Positions 44,709 through 53,562 of a stretch of DNA of 64,000 bases are shown here, piece by piece (the first letter of the stretch is position 1; every line of letters starts with the position of its first letter). Location: NCBI RefSeq assembly GCF_017939745.1, contig NZ_JAGKQQ010000001.1:744001-808000 (forward strand), read 5' to 3'. The translations under genes and the position numbers were made by a program. The DNA comes from Gemmata palustris. Lineage in GTDB: Bacteria; Planctomycetota; Planctomycetia; Gemmatales; Gemmataceae. Under the pieces are notes generated by a model, which was given only the letters and a program-made list of their open reading frames with translations, was not told the DNA's origin and made no database searches.

Positions 44709-45024
44709 ACGCGGGGGGCTCCGGGAGCGAGGGAGAGTTCGAGGCAGGTGGGGACAGTGTACCGCGAACCGGGGGCGAGTGGAACGGCCTGCTGAATGCC
44801 TCGCACGCTGTGAATGCTCGTGCTACATTTGGAAGATCGGACGAATTTATAGTTGTGCGGAACCCGTGACCCGCCCTCAATTCTTCGCGCGTCCCCTCAC
44901 TTCCGCCCGTGCCTGAATCAGTCGATCGCGCGGATGTGACAACTGCGTTGGCCTGTACCGAGTTTTCGACCTAGAGTTCCGTGCCACACCCCGTCCCTGC
45001 CAGGACGTCGAGCGAGCGCAATCA
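44709..45024. other. Divergent promoter region
   Basis: This gap separates the minus-strand dehydrogenase from the plus-strand kinase and must hold both promoters. A candidate for the kinase is listed separately. Nothing else is recognised. Confidence 0.6.
44948..44977 (+). promoter_or_regulatory. Candidate sigma70-like promoter for the Ser/Thr kinase
   Basis: TTGGCC (44948-44953) and TAGAGT (44972-44977) are separated by 18 bases, giving a start about 40 bases before the ATG at 45025. Confidence 0.3.
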
Positions 45025-46440
45025 ATGATCGGCCGCGTATTCATGGGTCGCTACGAGACCAGGAGGCAGCTCGGCGAGGGCGGCATGGGGAAGGTGTACC
45101 TCGCGCGCCAGATCGATCTGGGCCGCGAGGTCGTCGTCAAGGTGATGCACGAGCAGATCGCTGCCGATCCCAAGTTTCGCGACCGGTTCCTGCGCGAAAC
45201 GCTCTTAATGGCTCGCTTCCAGCACCCCGGCGCGGTCACGCTCTACGACGCGACCCTCGAAGACCCGCTCGGCCCGTGCATCGTGATGGAATACGTGAAG
45301 GGCCTGAACCTCGAATCGCTGCTCGCGAAAAACAAGCGCATGAGCGCCCCGCGCGTCGGCCGGATCATCGGCGAACTGTGCGAGGTGCTCCAGGCCGCGC
45401 ACGAAGAGGGGATCATCCACCGCGACCTGAAGCCCGCGAACCTGATGATCGTGGACGCGGACACCCCGCGCGAGCGCATCAAGGTCATGGACTTCGGCCT
45501 CGCAAAGCTGGTCGAGGGCGAACCGACCGCGCGTAAGGTGACCGATACGAACGTGGACTTCGCCGTCGGCACGCCCGGCTACATCTGCCCGGAACAGGTG
45601 CGCGGCGAGGAGATGGACCACCGCGGCGACCTGTACAGCGTCGGCGTGATGATGTACGAACTGCTCACCGGGCGGCTCCCGTTCAACGGGCCGACGAGCA
45701 TGGACATCCTGCTCGCGCACGCGACCGAGTACGCGCCCACGTTCGCGGAACTGGGGCTGGGCGGGTGGGTTCCGAGCGAGATCGAGGAACTGGTTTTCGA
45801 CACGCTCGCCAAAGACCCCGACGACCGCCCGCAAACGGCCCGCGCCCTTGCAGAACGGTTCGATACGGCACTGAACCGGGCACAAGTGAAGGCGGAATCG
45901 CGCGGGTCGCGCCTCGTATCGATTCCGGCCCCCGGATCGGGCGTCAAGGCGCCCGGGGCGATGCCCGGTTCCACGCCCTCGCGCCCCGGGCTGCCGGCGT
46001 CCGCGATCACCACACCTCCACCTTCATCGTCCGCGTCACTGACTCAATCCGGTGGGTCGCGGGAACAGGCCGCGCTCCCGTTTCACATGGAAGCGTGGAT
46101 GCCGGAGGGGATCGCAATTGTGAAGCTCCGCGGGTTCGTCCACGACGCCGGCGGGGAAGTGGTGGAGAGCGTGCCGGGGCTCATCAAGGTCCGGCTCGGC
46201 GGGCAGAAGGCCCCGGCCGGCGGCGCGCTGTCGTGGCTCGGGCTGCGCCGCGCGTCCAACCCGATCGATGTGGAACTGCACCTGCACCACCTCGACCCGA
46301 CGAAGGACAACCAACTCACCGTTCACGTCCTGTTTCGCCCGTCGCACCCGGCGCTACTCACCGACCGCAACTGGCGCCAGCGATGCACGCAGGTGTTCAT
46401 CGAGCTCCGCTCGTACCTGATGGGCCGTTCCCCGGAGTGA
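45025..46440 (+). CDS. Serine/threonine protein kinase with extra C-terminal domain
   Basis: A 471-residue Hanks-type kinase. The glycine loop is LGEGGMGKVYLA (16-27), the ATP lysine is Lys39, the catalytic loop HRDLKPAN begins at 132, and DFG is at 156-158, followed by GTPGYICPEQV. The kinase domain ends near residue 285. A linker rich in Pro and Ser (about 290-345) leads to a conserved-looking domain of about 125 residues (from LPFHMEAWMPEGIAIVKLRGFV). There is no membrane helix, unlike PknB, so it acts in the cytosol. The C-terminal part is likely a regulatory or ligand-binding module, but I do not recognise it. Targets are unknown; the downstream neighbours are exported proteins. Confidence 0.92.
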   Translation: MIGRVFMGRYETRRQLGEGGMGKVYLARQIDLGREVVVKVMHEQIAADPKFRDRFLRETLLMARFQHPGAVTLYDATLEDPLGPCIVMEYVKGLNLESLLAKNKRMSAPRVGRIIGELCEVLQAAHEEGIIHRDLKPANLMIVDADTPRERIKVMDFGLAKLVEGEPTARKVTDTNVDFAVGTPGYICPEQVRGEEMDHRGDLYSVGVMMYELLTGRLPFNGPTSMDILLAHATEYAPTFAELGLGGWVPSEIEELVFDTLAKDPDDRPQTARALAERFDTALNRAQVKAESRGSRLVSIPAPGSGVKAPGAMPGSTPSRPGLPASAITTPPPSSSASLTQSGGSREQAALPFHMEAWMPEGIAIVKLRGFVHDAGGEVVESVPGLIKVRLGGQKAPAGGALSWLGLRRASNPIDVELHLHHLDPTKDNQLTVHVLFRPSHPALLTDRNWRQRCTQVFIELRSYLMGRSPE

Positions 46441-46810
46441 TCGGGGAACAGTAATAACGAAGAACCGCAGATTACGCGGACAGCGCAGATCGAGAATAAA
46501 CCGAGTAAACATCAATTGGTGAACGACTTGCATCGCCCCGTTGGGTACGTATCCCACGCGAACGAGCAGTCTAACGATCATCAAATCATAATCTCATAAA
46601 CCGCCAAAGAAGCTCGCGTCATTCAGGAGTGACGAAATGCCGACGCAAGGGTGTCGATTTCCCGACGCTTCGACACTTCGACAGTGAAGTTTAGCTGAAA
46701 AGCAGCCAGATTTTTGGGCCGTAATTGGATCAGAGGGCAGTGGCATCAGACTTGCTTTGAGTAGCCAACCGCCTCTCCAATTCAACCCATCATCTGGGGC
46801 TGTACGCACC
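46441..46810. other. Intergenic region with CCGCAGAT-type repeat
   Basis: A 370-base gap, AT-richer than its flanks. ACCGCAGATTACGCGGACAG and CGCAGATCGAGAATAAA (about 46463-46501) resemble the element between nuoD and nuoE. No hairpin terminator is clear. The promoter of the downstream pseudopilin gene is expected here but not identifiable. Confidence 0.5.
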
Positions 46811-47740
46811 ATGCGACCTCGCTCACCGCGATCCCGCTCGGGATTTACGCTGATTGAACTGCTCGTTGTTATTGCGATTATTGCGATCCTCATCGGGCTC
46901 CTGCTCCCCGCTGTGCAAAAGGTTCGTGAAGCGGCTGCCCGAATGAAGTGCAGTAACAACCTCAAACAGCTCGGGCTCGCGCTACACACCTACCACGATG
47001 CCAACGACCGCTTTCCGCCGTACTACTCGGCCGGGTTAGCGTCCACGGACCCGCGCCGGTACACCGAGAACTGGTCGTTCGTTCTGCTCCCCTACATCGA
47101 ACAGGGCAACATCTCTAACCAGACGATTCCCACTCGGGTCGTGTATGACGCACTCGTCCGCCCGCGGGTGATCTCGACGTACAATTGTCCGAGTAATCCG
47201 CTGCCTACGACCCTCACCAGTGGGGCCACTGTGACCGCACTCGGCAGCTACTTGGGCGTCACCGGGCGCCAGAGGAGCGACTGGAAGGCGTCACCAGCCG
47301 GGTTCAGCATGGACACCGGGATCGTGGCCGTGACGGACGTGACCGGGAAGCCGGTGAAGATCAACTTTTCGGCGGTGACCGACGGGCTGAGTAACACGAT
47401 CGCGTTCGCCGAGCGCCCCCCGACCGCGGACTTGCAGTGGGGGTGGGTGCTGCGCGGTTCGCCGAACCTCGACAGCATTGGTTGGGCGCAGTACACGTCG
47501 GCTGACACGGCCTCCCTCGGGACCAGCGACGCGGTCGGGCCGTGCCCGTTCCCGATGTACTTCCAGGCCCCGGCCTCGCCCCCGCGCCAGTGCGACGGGT
47601 ACCACTTCTGGTCGTACCACACCGGCGGGGGGAACTTCGCCCTCGCGGACGGCTCGGTCCGGTTCTTCCAGTACTCTGCCGGCCCGACGATCATCACCGC
47701 GATGTCCACCCGCGCGATGAGTGAGGTGATCTCCGAATGA
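46811..47740 (+). CDS. DUF1559 type II secretion-like pseudopilin
   Basis: A 309-residue DUF1559 protein. The prepilin-type leader ends at SRSG, followed by [20 protein letters not shown], the N-methylated hydrophobic helix with conserved Glu5 of type IV pilin-like proteins. [27 protein letters not shown] is the DUF1559 signature, and the C-terminal H-X9-DG module reads [17 protein letters not shown]. Planctomycetes have hundreds of such genes; their products are thought to be exported by a type II-like system, but functions are mostly unknown. The start at 46811 puts the basic leader in the usual position. Its stop overlaps the lipoprotein ATG (ATGA), so the two form an operon. Confidence 0.93.
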   Translation: MRPRSPRSRSGFTLIELLVVIAIIAILIGLLLPAVQKVREAAARMKCSNNLKQLGLALHTYHDANDRFPPYYSAGLASTDPRRYTENWSFVLLPYIEQGNISNQTIPTRVVYDALVRPRVISTYNCPSNPLPTTLTSGATVTALGSYLGVTGRQRSDWKASPAGFSMDTGIVAVTDVTGKPVKINFSAVTDGLSNTIAFAERPPTADLQWGWVLRGSPNLDSIGWAQYTSADTASLGTSDAVGPCPFPMYFQAPASPPRQCDGYHFWSYHTGGGNFALADGSVRFFQYSAGPTIITAMSTRAMSEVISE

Positions 47741-48189
47741 CTCGATTCATCCGACCCACTGTTCTGATGGCGGTACTACTCGCGCTGACCGGGTGCGGTG
47801 ACCCGACGACCGAGGTCTCCGGCAAGGTGACGTACCAGGGCAAACCGGTGGCCTACGGAACGGTTGTTGTTCTGGACGCCGCCGGGGCGCCGAAATCGGG
47901 CGCGATCCAGCCCGACGGAACGTACCGGGTCAGCGGGGTGCGCCCGGGGCCGGTCAAGGTGGCCGTGTCCAGTCCGCCGCCGCCCGGGTCCGAACCGACC
48001 CGCAAGTCCGCCGGCGGGCGGGACGGCCGGGACAGCGACGACGACAAGCCGCCGCCCAATATGCCCCCGGCCGCACCGGAGGTTCTCAAGAGCTGGTTCC
48101 CGATCCCGGACAAGTACGGCGACCCGAACAAATCGGCGCTCACCGCCGAGGCGAAATCCGGCCAGCCGATCGACATCGACCTGAAGTGA
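47737..48189 (+). CDS. Lipoprotein with carboxypeptidase-regulatory-like domain
   Basis: A 150-residue protein with lipobox LLALTGC (Cys20), followed by a transthyretin/carboxypeptidase-regulatory-like beta domain: [46 protein letters not shown]. Such small lipoproteins commonly follow DUF1559 genes in planctomycetes. The middle is a low-complexity charged and proline-rich loop ([17 protein letters not shown]). The expected site is the outer face of a membrane, perhaps as a partner of the pseudopilin; the ATGA overlap supports coupled translation. Confidence 0.85.
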   Translation: MTRFIRPTVLMAVLLALTGCGDPTTEVSGKVTYQGKPVAYGTVVVLDAAGAPKSGAIQPDGTYRVSGVRPGPVKVAVSSPPPPGSEPTRKSAGGRDGRDSDDDKPPPNMPPAAPEVLKSWFPIPDKYGDPNKSALTAEAKSGQPIDIDLK

Positions 48190-48215
48190 CCGCGGTACGC
48201 GCGCGAGGACGTCGG

Positions 48216-48890
48216 ATGAGCAGAACGGGACTCGTACTCGCGTGGGCCGCCCTGGTGCTGGCGCCCGTTATTGGGCGCCCCGCCCCCGTGGACCCGGCGG
48301 CGGGCACCGTTCCCGACCCGATCGTCGACAGCAAGATGACCGCAGACGAGGCGCTCGAGGGCCTCGACCGCCGGTGCCCGAAGGAGCTCCGCGCGCGGCA
48401 AAAGGTCGTTGCCGTGACGTACTGGGGGTTCGATGATAAGGTCCACCGCGGGCAACTCGTCGTGGACAAGGAACTGGAAAAAGACGTTGTGGAGGTGTTC
48501 GAGGTCGCGCTGAAGGAGAAGTTCCCGATCCGATCCGTGGTCCCGGTCGCGCACGCGAAATTCCGCAAGAACGAGAAGTGGGACGACGACCTTTCGATGG
48601 CTGCGAACAACACGTCCGCGTTCAACTACCGCGAGGTGACCGGCGGCTCGTCACTGTCGAAGCACGCCCTCGGGCGCGCGATCGACATCAACCCGGTACA
48701 GAACCCGTACATCAAGGGCAAAATCACCCTCCCGCCCGACGCGAAATATGACCCCAAGGCCCCCGGCACACTCACCGCCGACCATCCGGTCACCAAGGCG
48801 TTCCTCGCACGCGGGTGGGAGTGGGGCGGGAACTGGAAATCGCTCAAGGACTATCAGCACTTCGAGAAGCCCGTCCCGCCCGCAAAGTGA
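48216..48890 (+). CDS. Exported M15-family D-Ala-D-Ala peptidase-like protein
   Basis: A 224-residue protein with an N-terminal signal (LVLAWAALVLAPVIG). Zinc-peptidase features are SKHALGRAIDINP with His150 and Asp157, and the distal WGGNWKSLKDYQHFE with His215; the spacing fits the M15 (VanY/peptidase M15_4) family. WDDDLSMAANNTSAFNYR precedes the first zinc ligand as in relatives. It would trim peptidoglycan cross-bridges or stems. The ATG at 48216 is chosen because GAGG lies 7 bases upstream; a GTG at 48186 overlapping the previous stop is possible. The following gene encodes another peptidoglycan peptidase. Confidence 0.87.
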   Translation: MSRTGLVLAWAALVLAPVIGRPAPVDPAAGTVPDPIVDSKMTADEALEGLDRRCPKELRARQKVVAVTYWGFDDKVHRGQLVVDKELEKDVVEVFEVALKEKFPIRSVVPVAHAKFRKNEKWDDDLSMAANNTSAFNYREVTGGSSLSKHALGRAIDINPVQNPYIKGKITLPPDAKYDPKAPGTLTADHPVTKAFLARGWEWGGNWKSLKDYQHFEKPVPPAK

Positions 48891-48925
48891 CGCGCCGGCT
48901 CACTGAAATCCGAGACCAAACAATC

Positions 48926-49993
48926 ATGATCGCCACCGTGATCCGCTCTCTGCCGGTTCTGGCGCTCGTTGCGCTCGCCGGTTCCCCGGCGCTCCCGCTT
49001 GCGCCCCAAAAAAACGCACCCGCGACGGAGCGCCCGGAGTGGCTCCGCCCGGCGGCCCTCCGCGCCGGCGACACGATCGCGTTCGTTGCGCCCGCGGGGC
49101 CGGCCGACGCCGAGAAGGTCGCGAAGGCGAAGGAGCGGTTCGAGAAAATGGGATTCAAGGTAAAAGTGCCCCCGACCCTGACCACGCGCAGGGATCGGTA
49201 TTTAGCAGGGTCCGACGAGGACCGGGCCGCCGAGTTCAACACCGCGATCAAGGACAAGACGGTACGAGCCGTGTTCGCGATCAAGGGTGGGTACGGGCTG
49301 ACGCGCATCCTGGACCGCATCGATTACCCCGCGATCCGCGAGAACCCGAAGATCATCGCCGGGTTCTCCGACCTCACCGCGCTCCACCTCGCGGTGGCCA
49401 AGAAGTGCCGGCTGGTCACGTTCCACGCCCCGATGCCGCAGTACGGTTTGTACCGCGACGACGACGGGTTCGGGTACTCGTCCGAGGTGTTCTGGCGGAC
49501 CGTGCGCGCGGACAAGTACCCGAAGGGGGATAGCGGGTTCACGGTCCCTCTGCCCCCGACCGGGCCGAAGCCCCAGGGCCTCGTGACCGGCAAAGCGAAG
49601 GGTCGGCTGGTGGGCGGGAACATGACCCTGGTCGGGGCGACGATGGGCACCCCCTACGAGATCGAAGCGGACGGGAACATCCTGCTCCTCGAGGACACCG
49701 GCGAGAAGGCGTACCGCATCGACCGGGTATTTTCTCAGTTGCAACTGGCCGGACTGTTGGACAAGTTCGCCGGGTTCGTGTTGGGCACGTTTGACGGGGC
49801 GGACGAGAAAGAACTCGATACCGTGATCCGCGAATACCTCGGGCACCGGAAGGTGCCCGTGATTACCAATTACCCGGTCGGGCACACGCCGTTCAACGCC
49901 ACGCTCCCGCACGGGGAAGTCGTCGAGATCGACGCGGACGCTCGAACGCTCCGGGTGCTCGAGGCCCCCGTTGCTCTGGGCGCGCGCCCGTGA
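48926..49993 (+). CDS. LD-carboxypeptidase (peptidase S66 family)
   Basis: A 355-residue S66 serine peptidase related to LdcA, which removes the terminal D-alanine from tetrapeptides of recycled or mature peptidoglycan. RAGDTIAFVAPAGPAD opens the domain, the nucleophile is Ser148 in IAGFSDLTALH, and the C-terminal domain contains LLLEDTGEKAYRIDR with the Glu and GHTPFNATLPHG with the His of the triad. A hydrophobic N-terminus (residues 1-25) suggests export, unlike cytoplasmic E. coli LdcA, so it probably acts in the periplasm. It starts 36 bases after the M15 gene and likely shares its transcript. Confidence 0.92.
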   Translation: MIATVIRSLPVLALVALAGSPALPLAPQKNAPATERPEWLRPAALRAGDTIAFVAPAGPADAEKVAKAKERFEKMGFKVKVPPTLTTRRDRYLAGSDEDRAAEFNTAIKDKTVRAVFAIKGGYGLTRILDRIDYPAIRENPKIIAGFSDLTALHLAVAKKCRLVTFHAPMPQYGLYRDDDGFGYSSEVFWRTVRADKYPKGDSGFTVPLPPTGPKPQGLVTGKAKGRLVGGNMTLVGATMGTPYEIEADGNILLLEDTGEKAYRIDRVFSQLQLAGLLDKFAGFVLGTFDGADEKELDTVIREYLGHRKVPVITNYPVGHTPFNATLPHGEVVEIDADARTLRVLEAPVALGARP

Positions 49994-50040
49994 GTCGCGG
50001 CCCGGTCGCCGGCGGGGGACGTGCCCGACGGCCGCACGGC

Positions 50041-51819
50041 TCACTTGTACGCCTTCATTTCCTTCAGACGCTTGCGGATGTCGGTGAGCACGGCGAGGAA
50101 CCGTGCGTCGCTGGAGTCGCCGTACAGTTCCTCGAACTTCTCCCTGGAGAGGCAGTCGCGTAGGCCCTTCATCGGCGGCACGTAATCGGCCGCAGCGAAC
50201 GCGCGGTGTACGTCGTGGACCATTTCCACGTCCTGTTGCGCGGCACGGGCAAAAGCGATCCCCGCGAACTCGGCCGCGAGTGCGGGGAAACACAGGTTCG
50301 CGGGCTTGTGGAAGTCGAACAGCGCCCGGCCGACCGCGGCGTCTTCGGCCGCGTCGCGCAGCAGTTCCCCGAGCGCGCAGCCGAGGAAGAATCGGCGGCA
50401 CAGGTCGCGGCGCCCCGCGAGCGTGGGGTTGCCCAGCACCGCGATCCGCTCCTTGCGCTCTTCGGGCGTTTCGGCGCCCGCCACGGCGCCGGCGGTCGCC
50501 GCGTCGTCCGCGAGGGCGCCGGTTTCGTCCAGCGCGGCCCCGAGCGCGATCAGGAACGCGGACACCATTTCCGGGCCGCGCGAACGGATCGCCGAATCCG
50601 CGGCCGCGTGTACGTAGGCGGCCGTGAGTTCGTCGCCCTTTAAAGCACTTGCGCCGGCCTCGGCGTTGAGCTTCGCGCGGGCCGTCACCGCCCTCACCAC
50701 CTTTCGCACGATCTCGTCGCGCACGTTCGATTTCACCGGCGGGCGGTCCGGGTTCTTGAGTGGCGGGTCCGGGATCTTCGCCACGTCGCGGTCGAGTTCG
50801 TTGAGGTACGCGAGCGCGAGCGCATCGCCCGGGGCGGCCTTCAGGAGCGCCTTGTAGAGCCGCGTCATGCGCGCGCGGTTCGAGACCGTGAGCGAACTCA
50901 GGTTAGCCCCGGGCTCGCGCCGGCGCTCGTCGGCCCACAGGTTGAGTAGGAGCGCGTTGAGTGGATCGAGCCGGACCACCGCGCCCGGGTAGAGCGCGTA
51001 GCCGTTGCCGAGTTTCTCCCGCAGCGCCGAACCGGGGTCCGGGGTGCCCACTCCGCCGAGCGCCTGTGCGAGAAAGTGAACCAGCACCTCGCCGCGCTCG
51101 GTCTCGCCGCGCGGCTTCCATTCGCGAATGAGAACGTGGCGCCCGTTCAGACCGCGACCGACCCCGAACGTGGGGTCGGCCTTTTCATCGATCTTGCGGC
51201 TCGAATAACCGACGACGAGCGTCCCCTCTTTCGCCGGTACTGCCTTTTCGAGTCCGTCAAGCAAGTCGGTCGTGCTCTGCGCGCCCGGGTCCGATTTCCA
51301 GGTGTCGAAGCCCGCCAACATGAACCGCACACTCGTCGCCTTCTCGATCACGCCCGCGGCCCCGTCGAAGCGCTTGCGCAGCTCGGCCTGCCAGAGCTTG
51401 TCCGCGCGCGGGTCCGCGTCGTCCACGAGCAGTGTTACGGGCACTTTTACCGGCGGGTCGCGCGGGACCGGGTTCGCTTCCGCGCGCGCGTCGCGCTCGA
51501 GCGCGGGGCCGGGCAGTTCCAGCCCTTCCAGCCGGACGGTCGTCACCGGGTCGGGCAGGAATAGGTAGGCGTTGTACACATCGAGGCGCAACTTCGTCTC
51601 GCGCCCCTTCGCGGTAAAGGTGATGTCGGCCGGTCCGGTGACGTACACGGGCGCGACCGTGTTGGATGGCAATTTGTGCGCGCGCGCTTTCTCGTTCGGC
51701 TCGGCGATGCGGAACGCGATTTCCGCGTCCGTGTAATTCCCGATCACGACCACCGCGGCGCGGGCCGGGTGCGGGGCAAACAACAAGACGACGAGCGGGG
51801 CGAAGAGTCGATGGCGCAT
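50041..51819 (-). CDS. Secreted protein with degenerate metallopeptidase motif
   Basis: A 592-residue exported protein (signal ending PARA). Residues 20-120 look like a beta domain. Residues 120-290 resemble a zincin: LVHFLAQALGGVGTPDPGSALREKLG matches the planctomycete form of HExxHxxGxxH followed by the Met-turn-like TPDPxSxMR, read here in two short parts VHFLAQALGGVGTPD and PGSALREKLG. The Glu is Phe249, the second His is Gln252 and the third is Gly258; only His248 and Gly255 remain. It is therefore probably a non-catalytic metallopeptidase homologue. The rest (300-592) is helical. It is convergent with the S66 gene and has no operon partner. Confidence 0.75.
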   Translation of the reverse strand: MRHRLFAPLVVLLFAPHPARAAVVVIGNYTDAEIAFRIAEPNEKARAHKLPSNTVAPVYVTGPADITFTAKGRETKLRLDVYNAYLFLPDPVTTVRLEGLELPGPALERDARAEANPVPRDPPVKVPVTLLVDDADPRADKLWQAELRKRFDGAAGVIEKATSVRFMLAGFDTWKSDPGAQSTTDLLDGLEKAVPAKEGTLVVGYSSRKIDEKADPTFGVGRGLNGRHVLIREWKPRGETERGEVLVHFLAQALGGVGTPDPGSALREKLGNGYALYPGAVVRLDPLNALLLNLWADERRREPGANLSSLTVSNRARMTRLYKALLKAAPGDALALAYLNELDRDVAKIPDPPLKNPDRPPVKSNVRDEIVRKVVRAVTARAKLNAEAGASALKGDELTAAYVHAAADSAIRSRGPEMVSAFLIALGAALDETGALADDAATAGAVAGAETPEERKERIAVLGNPTLAGRRDLCRRFFLGCALGELLRDAAEDAAVGRALFDFHKPANLCFPALAAEFAGIAFARAAQQDVEMVHDVHRAFAAADYVPPMKGLRDCLSREKFEELYGDSSDARFLAVLTDIRKRLKEMKAYK

Positions 51820-52248
51820 CTCGGCTCCAGGGTGTCACGGTCTTCAATGATAGCACCCGGCCCCGAGTGGGCGGAACCCCGAGCTTCCGCAGGGAACCCG
51901 CCACATTCGGTAAAAATCGTCGCGCGCGTTTAATTCGGCGCACGCGAAACGTCGGATTACCGTGTGGGACGGCGCTCGGTTTCGCGTCTGATTCATGGCA
52001 CACTTCGTTTTGCGCAGCGCAAGTTCCCCGTACCCGGGCATTATCTCAAACCGCAGCGACAGGTGTTTCGTACCGAGTTCCACCGGGAATTGTGATTAAT
52101 ACAATTTCGATCTTGTAATCGATCGGGAGTAAGGTGCCACAATTGGCGGATTTGAAAGTCGATGAACGCACTACTGATCTTGTGCTCGAATATGTCCGAA
52201 TCTACAGTAGTGTCTCTCTTAGTCACCAGTTAGCCAAGTGAGGTCGCC
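51820..52248. other. Divergent intergenic region with small palindrome
   Basis: A 429-base gap between two secreted-protein genes, AT-richer toward its right end. AATTGT-N7-ACAATT (52088-52106) is a palindrome in the region where the rightward promoter is expected. No gene is seen. Confidence 0.5.
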
Positions 52249-53418
52249 TTGTCTCGTTTCAACCCGTCACGGCCGAAGACGCGCCTCGGGATCGAGTCCC
52301 TCGAAAACCGCCTGACGCCCGCGAACCTAAGCATCGCCGTTCCGTATGACGACCCGTCGACTCTGTACCCTCCCCCCACTGAAATATCTCTTCTGGGCGA
52401 TACTCTACCGCCTTCTCTGATGGTCGCCCCGGGCATTGGGGCGCGAACGGTGATCGCGGTTGGCAGCCCCGCGGGTGCTCCGGCCCTGGCCCGGCTCATC
52501 GACTCGCGCACGGGTGCGGAGGTACTGCGTGTCGAACCGTTCGCCGGGTTTCGCGGGAGCATCTCGGTCGCGGCGGGCGATGTGAACGGTGACGGGATTG
52601 CGGATTTGGTGGTTGCCGCCGGCGCGGGTGGTAGCTCGAACGTGCGCGCGTTCGACGGGGCGACGGGCGCGGAGCGCGCGAACTTTTTGGCGTATGAGGG
52701 CTTTAACGGGGCCGTTTCGGTCGCGGTTGGCGACGTGAACGGGTTCGACGACGTTGTGACCGGAGCGGGGGAGGGTAGCGCCGGCGGGCACGTCAAGGTA
52801 TTTTATCTGGCCATGCGAGTACCTCCCGTGGCCCTTTATGTTGAAGGTACTGTTCCCCCCTACCCAGATCTCCCGGGAGCTTATCTTTCCCCGGGACAAG
52901 GGATCACATCGTTCTTGACCTACGACAGTGCGTTCCGTGGTGGCGTGTCGGTTGCCGTTGGGGACGTGGACCGCGACGGGTTCGCGGACATCATCACGGG
53001 GGCAGGGGCTGGGGCTCCGGGTGGGCACGTCAAGGCGTTCTCCGGTCGAACGCGGGAGCAGTTGGCGAGTTTCTCAGCGTACAACGGGTTCACCGGGGGC
53101 GTGCGAGTTTCGGCGGCAGATGTGAACGGGGACGGTGTGTCCGAGATCGTGACGCAAGCAGTGGGAACCTCGCACGTGAAAGTGTTCAGTGTGGATGGTT
53201 CGACCCGTGTGAGCTTCCAAGCGTACCCGTCGTCGGGATATTCGGGTTTCGGGCTCGCAACGGCGGATGTGAACCGGGACGGGATCGCGGACATCGTGAC
53301 GACCGGGCTGACCAATGGGGCGCCGCAACTGCGTGCGTTCCGTGGGATCGATGCGAGCCCGATCGAGCTCGCGTACGCGCTGCCCGGGGACATTCTGGGC
53401 GGGATCGCGGTCGGGTGA
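52249..53418 (+). CDS. Secreted FG-GAP/VCBS repeat protein
   Basis: A 389-residue protein with repeated Ca-binding propeller units of the form VAVGDVNGDGxxDxVTGAG, visible at least six times (SVAAGDVNGDGIADLVVAAG, SVAVGDVDRDGFADIITGAG, RVSAADVNGDGVSEIVTQA, GLATADVNRDGIADIVTTG). Each unit contributes about 60 residues, consistent with one six- to seven-bladed propeller. The N-terminus GIESLENRLTPA is the motif found at the start of many large secreted planctomycete proteins and probably directs export or sorting. The start is TTG at 52249, five to six bases after GTGAGG; no ATG or GTG gives the motif near the N-terminus. Ligand or adhesion role is unknown. Confidence 0.85.
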   Translation: MSRFNPSRPKTRLGIESLENRLTPANLSIAVPYDDPSTLYPPPTEISLLGDTLPPSLMVAPGIGARTVIAVGSPAGAPALARLIDSRTGAEVLRVEPFAGFRGSISVAAGDVNGDGIADLVVAAGAGGSSNVRAFDGATGAERANFLAYEGFNGAVSVAVGDVNGFDDVVTGAGEGSAGGHVKVFYLAMRVPPVALYVEGTVPPYPDLPGAYLSPGQGITSFLTYDSAFRGGVSVAVGDVDRDGFADIITGAGAGAPGGHVKAFSGRTREQLASFSAYNGFTGGVRVSAADVNGDGVSEIVTQAVGTSHVKVFSVDGSTRVSFQAYPSSGYSGFGLATADVNRDGIADIVTTGLTNGAPQLRAFRGIDASPIELAYALPGDILGGIAVG

Positions 53419-53461
53419 GTGATTCGGGTACCCGCTGCGGTGTGATGAGCGATAGAATGTC

Positions 53462-53519
53462 GAACGCCCGGCTGGTTCAGGGAGCAGCTAACGCTACTCC
53501 CTGAACCAGCCGGGCGTTC
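53462..53519. terminator. Bidirectional hairpin between convergent genes
   Basis: A perfect 23-bp stem (53462-53484 with 53497-53519, starting GAACGCCCGGCTGGTTCAGG) encloses a 12-base loop. It lies between the FG-GAP gene and the convergent aldolase gene, where a shared terminator is expected. T-tracts are weak on both sides. Confidence 0.65.
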
Positions 53520-53562
53520 TTACGCTATTACGATCGCGATCCCGCCACAAATGCAGTCGAGA

